A DNA stretch of 33,710 nt from Aeromonas bivalvium. GTDB taxonomy: Bacteria > Pseudomonadota > Gammaproteobacteria > Enterobacterales > Aeromonadaceae. Positions 16,067-24,070 of the stretch are shown piece after piece; the first letter of the stretch is position 1, and each line of letters starts with the position of its first letter. The stretch covers positions 37,864 to 71,573 of the forward strand of contig NZ_CDBT01000043.1 in NCBI RefSeq assembly GCF_000819765.1, given 5' to 3'. The notes beneath the pieces are model-generated. The model searched no databases, was not told the origin of the DNA, and worked only from the letters and a program-made list of their open reading frames with translations. The position numbers were made by a program, and so were the translations under genes.

Positions 16067-17104
16067 CTCAATCCGGTCACATTGAAAAAACTCAAGCGCT
16101 TCAAATCGATCAAGCGCGGTTACTACTCCTTCATCATCTTCTCCGCCCTGGTGCTGCTGGCGCTGCTGGCGGAGCTGATTGTCAACAGCCGCGCCCTGAT
16201 TGTGAGCCACGGGGGCCAGCTCTATTTCCCCACCTATGGTGACGTGATCCCGGGCCAGCAGTTCGGGCTCGACTACCAGTACGAGACCAACTATCGCCAG
16301 CTCAAGGCCAGGTTTGCCGAGGAAGGGAAGGGGGACTGGGTCTTGCTGCCCCCCGTGCCCTGGAACCCCTACGAGCAGGATTTCAAGCAAGACAGCTATC
16401 CCCCTTATGCCCCCAGCCTGGCCGAGCGCCACTTCCTCGGCACAGATACCAGCGGACGCGACGTGCTGGCGCGCCTCATCTATGGCTTTCGCATCGCCAT
16501 CGGCTTTGCCTTCATCGTGCTGGTGGCGAGCTATGTCATCGGCGTCAGCATCGGCTGCATGATGGGCTTTCTCGGGGGGCGCTTCGATCTCATCTTGCAG
16601 CGCTTCATCGAGATCTGGTCCCAGGTGCCGTTTCTCTACGTCATCATGATCCTGGTGTCCCTGGCCAAGCCCAACTTCGGCTTGTTTGCCTTCATCAATG
16701 TGCTGTTTGGCTGGATGGGGATCACCTGGTACATGCGCACTCTCACCTACAAGGAGCGGGCACGGGACTATGTGATGGCGGCGCGGGCCCAGGGGGCCAC
16801 CACCAAGCGCATCATCTTCAACCACATACTGCCCAATACCCTGGTGATGATAGTGACCCTGGCACCGTTCGCCGTGGTGGGCAATATCTCCACCCTGACG
16901 GCGCTGGATTACCTGGGCTTTGGCCTGGCACCGCCCACCCCGAGCTGGGGGGAGCTGCTCTCCCAGGGGATCAACAACCTGGATGCCATCTGGATTGTCA
17001 GCTCAGTGGTGGCGGCGGTGAGCCTGGTGCTCATCATGGTCTCCTTCATCGGCGAGGCCATCCGCGAGGCGTTCGATCCGCGCAAGTTCACCCGTTATCA
17101 GTGA
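16061..17104 (+). CDS. Peptide-type ABC importer permease (YejE-like)
   Basis: A 347-residue DppC/OppC-class permease. The start at 16061 (MNLNPVTLKKLKRFKSIKRG) is chosen because an earlier in-frame ATG at 15944 lies inside the yejB-like gene. GGAGAG is 8-10 nt upstream. The first TM segment (about 22-42) is followed by a long periplasmic loop (about 43-130), a YejE feature. The OppC region reads HFLGTDTSGRDVLARLIYGF, with coupling loop DYVMAARAQGATTKRIIFNH. It ends EAFDPRKFTRYQ. It forms the membrane pathway with the YejB-like protein. Confidence 0.92.
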   Translation: MNLNPVTLKKLKRFKSIKRGYYSFIIFSALVLLALLAELIVNSRALIVSHGGQLYFPTYGDVIPGQQFGLDYQYETNYRQLKARFAEEGKGDWVLLPPVPWNPYEQDFKQDSYPPYAPSLAERHFLGTDTSGRDVLARLIYGFRIAIGFAFIVLVASYVIGVSIGCMMGFLGGRFDLILQRFIEIWSQVPFLYVIMILVSLAKPNFGLFAFINVLFGWMGITWYMRTLTYKERARDYVMAARAQGATTKRIIFNHILPNTLVMIVTLAPFAVVGNISTLTALDYLGFGLAPPTPSWGELLSQGINNLDAIWIVSSVVAAVSLVLIMVSFIGEAIREAFDPRKFTRYQ

Positions 17105-17112
17105 CGGCCGGG

Positions 17113-17127
17113 GGCCAGGGCCTGGCC
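17113..17127 (+). other. Palindromic hairpin between permease and binding-protein genes
   Basis: GGCCAGG (17113-17119) and CCTGGCC (17121-17127) are perfectly complementary, 9 nt after the yejE-like stop. A second small hairpin, CCCC/GGGG, lies at about 17169-17182. There is no T-run, so these look like RNA processing or stability elements, perhaps allowing a separate level of the binding protein, rather than terminators. Confidence 0.45.
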
Positions 17128-17201
17128 TCTAGAACGAAAAGATTGCGTATTTTCCCTTATCAATGAGACCCCAGAGCAGGGGCTAGACTTGGAAGTCAAA
17201 T

Positions 17202-19019
17202 ATGAACAATAAAATCAAATGGATAGGTGCTATTTTTCTCGTGGTGAACGGATCCTGGGTCTGGGCAGCCAGCTTGCCTGCGGATCTCAAGTGGGAGACC
17301 AATGACACGGATCCCACCTTCGCCTCCCCCCAGGCGCTGCCCGGCGGCACCCTCAACATGTTTGTGGACAGCTTTCCCCTGACGTTCCGCACCGTGGGGC
17401 CGGACTCCAATGGCGCGTTTCGCTCCTATATTCTGGATAATCAGCTGAGGCTCATCAGCTTCCATCCCAACACAGGCAACCCCATTCCGTCCCTGGCGAC
17501 CCACTGGGCCATCGCGCCGGACAACCAGACCGTCTACTTCAAGCTGGATCCCCGTGCCAAGTGGTCGGACGGCAAGCCGGTCACCGCCGATGACTACACC
17601 TTCGGCTACGAGATGATGCGCTCCAAACACATCAAGGGTCCCTGGTTCAACAACTACTACACCAATGAGGTGGTGGCGGTGGACAAGATTGATCCCCACA
17701 CCATCCTGGTCAAGGCGGGCAACCCCAAGGCCAAGCTGGATCTGCTCAACACCACTGAGCTGTGGCCCCAGCCCAGGCACTTCTACCAGCTTGATGCGAA
17801 CTGGGTGAAGAAGTACAACTGGGCCCTGGTGCCCACTACGGGTCCCTATGTGATGACAGAGGTCAAGAAGGGCAAGTCGGTTACCTTCAGCAAGCAGAAG
17901 GAGTGGTGGGCCAGAGACGATCGCTACAACCAGCACAGGTTCAACGTGGATACCATCAAGGTGCAGGTGATCCGGGATCGCAACATCGCGTTTCGCCACT
18001 TCCTGAAGGGGGAGTTCGACACCTTCGAGATGCTGCTGCCCAACTGGTGGCATGAGAAGGCCAACACCCAGGAATACAAGCAGGGGCTGGTCAAGAAGGT
18101 GATGGCCATGACGGACACCAAGCAGGGGGCCCAGGGGCTGCACCTCAACATCGCCAATCCCAAGCTGGCCGACCTCAATGTCCGCCTCGGCATCCAGCAT
18201 GCCATCAACATCGACAAGATGATCAAGACGGTGCTCTACGGCGACTACCAGCGCGCCACCACCTTCGACTCAGGCTTCGGCCCCTTTACCGAGGTGGATC
18301 TCCCCGGCCGCGGCTATGAGATCAGCAAGGCCCGTGACTACTTCGCCAAGGGAGGCTTTGACCAGGCGGGGCCGGACGGCATCTTGCGCAACGCCAGGGG
18401 AGAGCGGCTCAGCCTGGCCATCACCTATGCCACGGCGGAGCACACCAAGCGTCTGACCGTGCTGAAAGAAGAGGCGAAGAAGGCGGGCCTGGATCTGGAG
18501 CTCAATCTGGTGGATGGCGCCACCGGCTTCAAGGTGATGCTGGAGAAGAAGCATGAGGCGGCCTGGCTCGGCTGGGGCGGCGGCGGTCTCTATCCCCAAT
18601 ACTGGGAGTTCTTCCACTCGGACAACGCCAACAAGCCCCAGACCAACAACTTCTTCAATGTGGCCGACCAGCAGCTCGATGGGCTGATCGACCGCTATGG
18701 CAGCGAGTTCGACATAGAGACGCGGGCCGCCCTCTCCCGCCAGATCCAGCAGCGCATCTATGATCTGGCCATCTTCGTGCCCGGTGCCCAGCTCAACTAT
18801 GTGCGGGCCAGCGCCTGGCGTTACGTCATGCTGCCCGAGGTGCCCGCCACCAAGAACTCGCCGGATCTGCTCTATTGGCCCATGGACGGTTACCCTTATA
18901 GCAGTGGCGGCCTGCTCTGGCTCGATCCCAAGGTGCGGCAGCAGACCGAGCAGGCAAGGGGCGCGGGCGAGAGCCTGCCCTCCCAGGACATGGTCGACAA
19001 GACCCATGCACGCAGTTGA
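17202..19019 (+). CDS. Periplasmic solute-binding protein, family 5 (YejA-like)
   Basis: A 605-residue exported protein. Signal peptide MNNKIKWIGAIFLVVNGSWV with cleavage after WVWA. The SBP_bac_5 fold is shown by IPSLATHWAIAPDNQTVYFK, WSDGKPVTADDYTFGYEMM, GPYVMTEVKKGKSVTFSKQK and LGIQHAINIDKMIKTVLYGD. RDRNIAFRHFLKGEFDTFEM and the overall length match YejA-type binding proteins. It carries the substrate, probably an oligopeptide or modified peptide, to the YejB/YejE-like channel. GGAAG precedes the ATG; the next gene starts 13 nt later. Confidence 0.93.
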   Translation: MNNKIKWIGAIFLVVNGSWVWAASLPADLKWETNDTDPTFASPQALPGGTLNMFVDSFPLTFRTVGPDSNGAFRSYILDNQLRLISFHPNTGNPIPSLATHWAIAPDNQTVYFKLDPRAKWSDGKPVTADDYTFGYEMMRSKHIKGPWFNNYYTNEVVAVDKIDPHTILVKAGNPKAKLDLLNTTELWPQPRHFYQLDANWVKKYNWALVPTTGPYVMTEVKKGKSVTFSKQKEWWARDDRYNQHRFNVDTIKVQVIRDRNIAFRHFLKGEFDTFEMLLPNWWHEKANTQEYKQGLVKKVMAMTDTKQGAQGLHLNIANPKLADLNVRLGIQHAINIDKMIKTVLYGDYQRATTFDSGFGPFTEVDLPGRGYEISKARDYFAKGGFDQAGPDGILRNARGERLSLAITYATAEHTKRLTVLKEEAKKAGLDLELNLVDGATGFKVMLEKKHEAAWLGWGGGGLYPQYWEFFHSDNANKPQTNNFFNVADQQLDGLIDRYGSEFDIETRAALSRQIQQRIYDLAIFVPGAQLNYVRASAWRYVMLPEVPATKNSPDLLYWPMDGYPYSSGGLLWLDPKVRQQTEQARGAGESLPSQDMVDKTHARS

Positions 19020-19032
19020 GAGGGGCGGCCAG

Positions 19033-20028
19033 ATGGCGATAAGCAAGGCACCCATCCTGGAGGTACGCGATCTCGAGGTGGAGTTCAGTGTCGATGAGGG
19101 CCAGATCAAGGTGCTCGACGGGGTCAGCTTCCAGGTGGCCCCGGGCCAGACCCTGGGGATCGTCGGCGAATCCGGTTGCGGCAAGAGTGTCACCTCCCTG
19201 GCCATCATGGGGCTCCTGCCCCAGCCCCACGGCCGGGTGGTGGCGGGGGCCATCGACTTCCAGGGGGAGGCGCTCCTGGGCTTGAGCCCGGAGCAGATGT
19301 ACAAGGTGCGCGGCAACCGTATCTCCATGATCTTCCAGGAGCCTATGACGGCGCTCAATCCGGTCAAGACCATAGGCGCCCAGCTGGTGGAGGTGTTTGC
19401 CCTGCACAGGCCCGAATACAGCAAGCGGGATCGCAAGGAGGCGGCCATCGCCATGCTGCGCAAGGTCGGCATGCCGGAGCCGGAGGCGCGCTTTGACGTC
19501 TATCCCCACAATCTCTCCGGCGGCATGCGCCAGCGGGTGATGATCGCCATGGCGCTGGCCTGCGAGCCCGACCTGCTCATCTGCGACGAGCCGACCACGG
19601 CGCTGGATGTCACCATTCAGGCCCAGATCCTGGCGTTGATGAAGGAGCTCCAGGCCCAGACCGGCATGGCCATCCTCTTCATCACCCATGATCTCGGTGT
19701 GGTGGCCGAACTGTGCGACGAGGTGGTGGTCATGTATGCGGGGCGCGCGGTGGAGCGGGCCCAGGTGTTTGAGCTGTTCGAGCGACCCCATCACCCCTAT
19801 ACCCATGGCCTGATGCGCTCCATCCCCCGGCTCGAAGACGCGCCCAAGACCCTGCTCAACACCATCAAGGGGCAGGTGCCAAGTCTGTCCGAGATGCCGG
19901 CGGGCTGTCGCTTCTCCAACCGTTGCCCCCACGCCAGCGCGCGCTGCGTCAGCGAGGTGCCACCGGTGGAGTTGCTGGCCAACCGACATGCGGTGGCCTG
20001 CCATCACTGGAAGGAGATCTCTCTATGA
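19033..20028 (+). CDS. Peptide ABC importer ATPase, DppD/OppD-like
   Basis: A 331-residue ATPase. The start at 19033 follows GAGGGGCGG; longer in-frame options lie inside the binding-protein gene. Walker A is GESGCGKS (45-52), signature LSGGMRQRV (161-169), Walker [13 protein letters not shown] (around 181-192), H-loop [10 protein letters not shown]. The C-terminal OppD/F extension has the Cys cluster [14 protein letters not shown], which in DppD-type proteins can hold an iron-sulfur cluster. In E. coli YejF the two ATPase domains are fused; here they are two genes overlapping by ATGA. Confidence 0.95.
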   Translation: MAISKAPILEVRDLEVEFSVDEGQIKVLDGVSFQVAPGQTLGIVGESGCGKSVTSLAIMGLLPQPHGRVVAGAIDFQGEALLGLSPEQMYKVRGNRISMIFQEPMTALNPVKTIGAQLVEVFALHRPEYSKRDRKEAAIAMLRKVGMPEPEARFDVYPHNLSGGMRQRVMIAMALACEPDLLICDEPTTALDVTIQAQILALMKELQAQTGMAILFITHDLGVVAELCDEVVVMYAGRAVERAQVFELFERPHHPYTHGLMRSIPRLEDAPKTLLNTIKGQVPSLSEMPAGCRFSNRCPHASARCVSEVPPVELLANRHAVACHHWKEISL

Positions 20029-21038
20029 CGCCACTTCTGCAGATAAAGGGGCTCAAGCAGCACTTCTCCATGGGGGGCGGCCTGCTGCGAAAGAAGTACA
20101 CCGTCTATGCGGTGGATGGCATCAGCTTCGATCTGAAACGGGGGGAGACCCTGGGCCTGGTGGGGGAGTCCGGTTGCGGCAAGTCGACCCTGGGGCGATC
20201 CCTGCTCAAGCTGTTCGAGCCGACCGCGGGCCAGATAAGCTTCGAGGGGCGGGATATCACCCAGCTCTCGCCCAAGGAGATGCGATCCCTGCGCCAGGAG
20301 ATGCAAATCGTGTTTCAGGATCCTGCAGAATCCCTCAACAGCCGCCATACCGTGGGCCAGATCCTGGAGGAGCCCTTCATCATCCACGGCAAGGGCAGTC
20401 GCAGTGAGCGCCAGACCTGGGTACGGGAGCTGCTGGGCAAGGTGGGGCTGCCGGAGACGGCGGCGGATCGCTTCCCCCACGAGTTCTCCGGGGGCCAGCG
20501 CCAGCGCATCGGCATCGCCCGGGCCATCGCCCTCCAGCCCAAGCTGCTGGTGTGTGACGAGGCGGTGTCGGCGCTGGATGTCTCGGTGCAATCCCAGATA
20601 GTGAACCTGCTGCTCACCCTGCAGCGGGAGATGGATCTCGCCATCATCTTCATTGCCCACGATCTCTCCGTGGTGAAGCACATCTCGGATCGGGTCGCCG
20701 TCATGTACCTGGGGCGCATCGTCGAGATGGCGCCGGCTCAGGAGCTCTATCTCAACCCGCGCCACCCCTATACCCAGGCGCTGATCTCGGCCATTCCGGT
20801 ACCGGATCCCCGCAGGCGCAGCCAGCGCATCCTGCTGACCGGCGATGTGCCGTCCCCCATCTCGCCTCCGTCCGGCTGCCACTTTCATCAGCGTTGCCCC
20901 TATGCGGTGGATCGTTGTCGCAGCCAGTCACCCCGGCTTGAATCCTGCGGGGGGGCGCATCAGGTGGCCTGCCATTTCCCGCTGCCGCTGCAGGAGGCGC
21001 CGACTCAGGATCCTGTGCCACTGGGAAAGGCGATCTGA
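20025..21038 (+). CDS. Peptide ABC importer ATPase, DppF/OppF-like
   Basis: A 337-residue ATPase beginning at ATG 20025 with AAGGAG nine nt upstream; ATGA overlaps the previous stop. Walker A is GESGCGKST (47-55), signature [16 protein letters not shown], Walker [14 protein letters not shown]-loop [10 protein letters not shown]. The OppF-type C-terminus has [15 protein letters not shown]. Together with the preceding ATPase it powers import. Last gene of the operon; a hairpin follows 50 nt later. Confidence 0.95.
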   Translation: MTPLLQIKGLKQHFSMGGGLLRKKYTVYAVDGISFDLKRGETLGLVGESGCGKSTLGRSLLKLFEPTAGQISFEGRDITQLSPKEMRSLRQEMQIVFQDPAESLNSRHTVGQILEEPFIIHGKGSRSERQTWVRELLGKVGLPETAADRFPHEFSGGQRQRIGIARAIALQPKLLVCDEAVSALDVSVQSQIVNLLLTLQREMDLAIIFIAHDLSVVKHISDRVAVMYLGRIVEMAPAQELYLNPRHPYTQALISAIPVPDPRRRSQRILLTGDVPSPISPPSGCHFHQRCPYAVDRCRSQSPRLESCGGAHQVACHFPLPLQEAPTQDPVPLGKAI

Positions 21039-21083
21039 GTGTCCAGGGCCCGAACAGGAGAGGGGCCGCAGACTCGGCGGATT

Positions 21084-21109
21084 AAAAAAATGGGGCCCGT
21101 GGGCCCCAT
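21084..21109. terminator. Terminator between the peptide ABC operon and a minus-strand small gene
   Basis: ATGGGGCCC (21090-21098) pairs with GGGCCCCAT (21101-21109). On the plus strand only CTTC follows, but on the minus strand the stem runs into seven T (21090-21084). The polarity therefore fits a minus-strand transcript best, the 40-codon gene at 21269-21391, while also able to stop the ABC operon. Confidence 0.8.
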
Positions 21110-21268
21110 CTTCATGGTTGGCGTTCAGGTTCGGCCTGAAGAGGCCCGGCGCAACGAGGTGGCGCTGGGTAGGCCAGGGCGGGGCGGCCTGCCGGGTGGC
21201 ATGGCGGCTGTCGGTAAGACTGGGTGTGATTTCTTTGTTGGTTTATTACTACAATATTGCCGCCAGGA

Positions 21269-21391
21269 TCAGGCACCGTAACGGAAGTAGTACTGACGGG
21301 TTGACGGGGCATATGCGTCTTTCTCGACGCGCTCGTTTTGCTTGCTGGTGGCACCTTTCAGGTGGAACAGCACGGCCAGGTTCTCAAACAT
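21269..21391 (-). CDS. 40-residue small protein with its own promoter region and terminator
   Basis: A minus-strand frame from ATG (21391) to TGA (21271-21269). GAGGTG lies 5 nt upstream of the ATG. The 40-residue product starts MFENLAVLFHLKGATS, has a charged middle (KQNERVEKDAY) and an aromatic end (STRQYYFRYGA). It has no clear TM segment or signal peptide. The case for a real gene is its layout: two CRP-type palindromes just upstream, a candidate promoter TTGATC (21478-21473) with TAGGAT (21455-21450, 17-bp spacer), and a minus-strand terminator at 21109-21084. I do not recognise the family. The 160-nt tail after the stop could be an untranslated region with its own role. Confidence 0.7.
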   Translation of the reverse strand: MFENLAVLFHLKGATSKQNERVEKDAYAPSTRQYYFRYGA

Positions 21392-21427
21392 GATTCACCT
21401 CGTGATCGGGTTGTCGTTCGGTCTTTG

Positions 21428-21479
21428 TGTGACGGGTGTCACAATGTGCATCCTAGTCACAAATGTGACCTGGATCAAA
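21428..21479 (-). promoter_or_regulatory. Two CRP-type palindromes upstream of the 40-residue gene
   Basis: TGTGACGGGTGTCACA (21428-21443) is an exact TGTGA-N6-TCACA site. TGTGACCTGGATCAAA (21464-21479) matches at 9 of the 10 conserved positions. Their centres are 36 bp apart, 44 and 80 bp upstream of the ATG. TGTGAC at 21464 also forms a perfect dyad with GTCACA (21456-21461). Their positions relative to the candidate promoter would suit repression or switching between start sites as well as activation. Confidence 0.72.
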
Positions 21480-21641
21480 CTTTGACGTAATTAAACAACA
21501 AAACTCCTGGAAAAGGTTTTCCCATGCAATCTGGCTCATGGATACGTTTTCAACCCGGTCGGCGGGCATGCGGCGGATAAGGGGACAGTCGGCAGAGCCG
21601 CTGGCAGGCCGTTTGCGGCGGGGTAAAGGGGGATGGGGCGC

Positions 21642-21670
21642 TAAAAGCTGCCCCGCACTGGGCGGGGCAG
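21642..21670 (-). terminator. Terminator of pepD
   Basis: CTGCCCCGC (21648-21656) pairs with GCGGGGCAG (21662-21670) with a 5-nt loop; the minus-strand continuation is CTTTTAG. It lies 22 nt after the pepD stop codon. Confidence 0.85.
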
Positions 21671-21692
21671 GGAGCAGGGGAGGATCGCCGCC

Positions 21693-23144
21693 TTACTTGG
21701 CCGGGATCTGCTCGAGCACATGGACCAGCAGCTGCCAGAAACGCTCGACCGCCGGGATATGCACCTTCTCGCCCGGCGCGTGGGCGCCGCGAATGGTGGG
21801 CCCGAAGGAGACCATGTCCCACTCCGGGTAGGCGCTCTTGAACAGACCGCACTCGAGGCCGGCGTGGATCACCATGACGTTGGGCATCTCGCCAAACAGG
21901 GTCTGGTAGCTGTTGCGTACCAGGGCCATCACGGGGGAGTCCACGTTCGGCGCCCAGCCAGGATAGGCTCCGGTGAATTCGCAGCTGGCGCCGGCCAGGC
22001 TGAACAGGGAGCGGGTCATCTGCTCCACGCTCTCGCGGCCGGAATCCTGCAAGGAGCGGATCAGGCACTGCACGTATACCTCACCGTCGAGTGTCTTGAT
22101 GACGCCGAGGTTGGTGGAGGTCTCGGTCACGCCCGGGATGGCGTCGCTCATGCGCATCACCCCGTTCGGGCAGGCCATCAGGGCGTCGAGCAGGCGGCGC
22201 TGCAGATCGTCGCTCATCAGCTGGGTCGGTGCATCCTGCTCCTGCAGCAGCACGGTCAGGTTCGCCTCGACGGCGGCCAGCTCGCTCCGATAGATGCCGG
22301 CATAGCGGTCAACCAGTGCCTTGAACGCGTTCACGTTCGCCGCGGGCACCAGCAGGCTGGCGCGGGCCTCGCGGGGGATGGCGTTGCGCAGGGTGCCGCC
22401 GCTGAGATCGCCAAGGCGCACGCCCAGGGGCTCGGCGGCCTTGAGCAGGCGTACCAGCAGCTTGTTGGCGTTGCCGCGGCCGCGGTGGATGTCCACCCCG
22501 GAGTGGCCGCCACGCAGCCCCTTCACCTGCAGCTCGAAGCCGACCCCGTCGGTCGCGGCTACCCGCTCCAGGGGGAAGCGGATGTTGGCATCCACGCCAC
22601 CGGCGCAGCCCATGTAGACCTCGCCATCCTCCTCTGAGTCGGTGTTGAGCAGGATCTCCCCCTCCAGCCAGCCCGCTTCCAGGCCGAAGGCGCCGGTCAT
22701 GCCGGTCTCCTCGTCCGTGGTCAGCAGCACTTCCAGCGGGCCGTGCTTGAGGGTCTTGTCGGCCAGCACCGCCAGGCAGCCGGCCATGCCCATGCCGTTG
22801 TCGGCGCCGAGGGTGGTACCGCGGGCGGTCACCCAGTCACCGTCGATATAGGCGTCGATGGGATCGGTAGTAAAATCATGCGGAGTGTCCGCATTGGCCT
22901 GGGGCACCATGTCCATGTGGGCCTGAAGCACCACGCCCTTGCGATTTTCCATCCCCGGCGTGGCCGGTTTCTTGATAATGAGGTTGCCCACGGCATCCTG
23001 CTTGACCGCCAGACCCTCTCCCTCTGCCCATGCACGGATCCAGGCGCTCAGCCTGGCTTCATGCTTGGAGGGGTGGGGGATGGCGCAGATCTGTTCGAAG
23101 AAGTGCCAAATCAGCTTGGGAGATAGAGAACTCAGTTGTGCCAC
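21693..23144 (-). CDS. pepD: Aminoacyl-histidine dipeptidase (peptidase D)
   Basis: A 483-residue cytosolic M20 metallopeptidase (E. coli PepD is 485). The start is GTG at 23144, chosen because AAGGAG lies 6 nt upstream and the product then begins AQLSSLSPK like E. coli PepD; the open frame extends upstream without a ribosome site. Zinc ligands and catalytic residues are visible: QAHMDM (His76, Asp78), LGADNG (Asp115), TTDEETGMTGA (the Glu pair), NTDSEEDGE and the late IRGAHAPGEKVHIP His. It hydrolyses Xaa-His and other dipeptides, recycling peptides such as those a peptide importer brings in. A candidate -10 TATTAT lies at 23214-23209. Confidence 0.96.
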   Translation of the reverse strand: MAQLSSLSPKLIWHFFEQICAIPHPSKHEARLSAWIRAWAEGEGLAVKQDAVGNLIIKKPATPGMENRKGVVLQAHMDMVPQANADTPHDFTTDPIDAYIDGDWVTARGTTLGADNGMGMAGCLAVLADKTLKHGPLEVLLTTDEETGMTGAFGLEAGWLEGEILLNTDSEEDGEVYMGCAGGVDANIRFPLERVAATDGVGFELQVKGLRGGHSGVDIHRGRGNANKLLVRLLKAAEPLGVRLGDLSGGTLRNAIPREARASLLVPAANVNAFKALVDRYAGIYRSELAAVEANLTVLLQEQDAPTQLMSDDLQRRLLDALMACPNGVMRMSDAIPGVTETSTNLGVIKTLDGEVYVQCLIRSLQDSGRESVEQMTRSLFSLAGASCEFTGAYPGWAPNVDSPVMALVRNSYQTLFGEMPNVMVIHAGLECGLFKSAYPEWDMVSFGPTIRGAHAPGEKVHIPAVERFWQLLVHVLEQIPAK

Positions 23145-23320
23145 GTCAGACTCCTTACCAGCACGGGAAATGACCGGGCCCACCAGGGCCTGAGGAAAGA
23201 GGATAAAGATAATACAGTCAATTCCACAAAACTGTGAGCGGTCAGCACAAATCATGGCTCAGGCCCGGTTGTGCCAGGCGGCTGCACTGGCTCTCCTGTC
23301 GGGAGCAGTGATTCATTTTT

Positions 23321-23378
23321 TGTGATGTGAGTCACAAAAAACTTGAATTAGACGGCGAGGCTGGTAAATTAGCCAGCC
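23321..23378 (+). promoter_or_regulatory. CRP-type site and candidate promoter of a 29-codon gene
   Basis: TGTGATGTGAGTCACA (23321-23336) is an exact TGTGA-N6-TCACA site flanked by T-runs and A-runs. A candidate promoter follows: TTGAAT (23343-23348), 16-bp spacer, TAAATT (23365-23370). The -10 lies in the loop of an inverted repeat GGCTGG (23359-23364)/CCAGCC (23373-23378). The CRP centre would be near -48, slightly off the usual -41.5, so the exact start is uncertain. The site may also act on pepD, which diverges 177 bp away. Confidence 0.65.
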
Positions 23379-23394
23379 GTGGTATCCACCACCG

Positions 23395-23515
23395 TCAGGA
23401 TGACGATCAGTGCCTCCAGGGAACCGAAGCAAAGCAAGTGCGCCTCCATGGAACCGAGTGTCAGCTTAAGGATTCAAGCCCGCATTAAGGTACGTAACTT
23501 GTTAAGCAATCAGGA
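23395..23515 (+). repeat. 5' leader with direct repeat and five GGA motifs
   Basis: In the leader before the 29-codon gene, GCCTCCAGGGAACCGA (23412-23427) recurs as GCCTCCATGGAACCGA (23442-23457), 15 of 16 identical at a 30-bp period. GGA triplets preceded by A or CA occur at 23398, 23420, 23450, 23470 and 23513, the last within the ribosome site. CsrA recognises ANGGA-type motifs in exposed RNA, so a CsrA-controlled leader is possible; this is inference. Confidence 0.45.
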
Positions 23516-23521
23516 GTTTAT

Positions 23522-23611
23522 ATGTCTGGCAGCAATGCAACCTATTGGTTTACCCCCTCCCTCTACACCCAGGGCTTCAGCTATCCGAATGCCTTCGTCT
23601 CTCGCCGTTAA
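23522..23611 (+). CDS. 29-residue small protein
   Basis: ATG 23522 is preceded by CAGGAG with a 6-nt spacer. The product starts MSGSNATYWFTPSLYTQG and ends PNAFVSRR: short, rich in Tyr, Phe and Ser, with no obvious TM segment. A CRP-type site and candidate promoter lie about 150-200 bp upstream, and a strong terminator lies 50 bp downstream, so this looks like a monocistronic microprotein gene. I do not recognise the family. It might instead be a leader peptide on a small RNA. Confidence 0.6.
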   Translation: MSGSNATYWFTPSLYTQGFSYPNAFVSRR

Positions 23612-23661
23612 GGCAAGACAGGGTCCAGGCGATTTCATCTGGAGCCAGGTATAGAGAAAAC

Positions 23662-23699
23662 AGCAGGCGCGAGGTCATCCTCCACCTGCTTTTTTTTTT
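23662..23699 (+). terminator. Strong intrinsic terminator after the 29-codon gene
   Basis: AGCAGG (23662-23667) pairs with CCTGCT (23685-23690) and GAGG (23671-23674) with CCTC (23679-23682), followed by ten T (23690-23699). It marks the end of a short plus-strand transcript in this otherwise gene-poor stretch. 23700-23793 holds nothing else I can support. Confidence 0.92.
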
Positions 23700-23793
23700 G
23701 CTTATCCATCCCGGCAAGGCCTGCGCTGCGGGCGTCGGCCCTGGCGTCATGGGGGCCATGACGGGGCCAGCTTGTCCCTGCTTGCAGGCAAAA

Positions 23794-23838
23794 AGGCATA
23801 CGTTTGCCAATCCCCTCGCGAATAAATGGTGCTATCAT
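23794..23838 (+). promoter_or_regulatory. gpt promoter with PurR-like operator
   Basis: AGGCATACGTTTGCCA (23794-23809) matches the PurR consensus ACGCAAACGTTTGCGT at 12 of 16 positions and is a near-perfect dyad (GGCA...TGCC). An extended -10, TGCTATCAT (23830-23838), follows; the dyad centre would then be near -43, over the -35 region. Repression by PurR with hypoxanthine or guanine is expected for a purine salvage gene. The PurR assignment is by consensus only. Confidence 0.6.
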
Positions 23839-23858
23839 AGCCGCCCAATAGCCTGCCC

Positions 23859-23995
23859 ATGCCCCATCGCGTGCGATGGTTCCCCATGGCGAGCCCGTTC
23901 CCGTCTCTCTCTGTTGCCTGTGTTCCGGCCCGGTCGCCCAATCCCGAGCGGGCGGCGTGCAAGCCAAATTCGGCGCAGGAGGCACGATGGGGCAT
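23859..23995 (+). other. gpt 5' leader with two mutually exclusive stems
   Basis: ATGCCCCATCG (23859-23869) can pair over 11 bp with CGATGGGGCAT (23985-23995). The same bases can instead form a local hairpin CCATCGC (23864-23870)/GCGATGG (23873-23879). The distal arm overlaps an ATG (23987) that follows AGGAGG and is in frame with gpt. The choice of fold could expose or hide that site. No known riboswitch consensus was recognised. Confidence 0.35.
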
Positions 23996-24070
23996 CGCCG
24001 GGGCCGCGCCTGGCAGGCAATGCATTTGATATGTTCGTCCGTTTTAAAATCACTTGTCGAGATCGATAGC

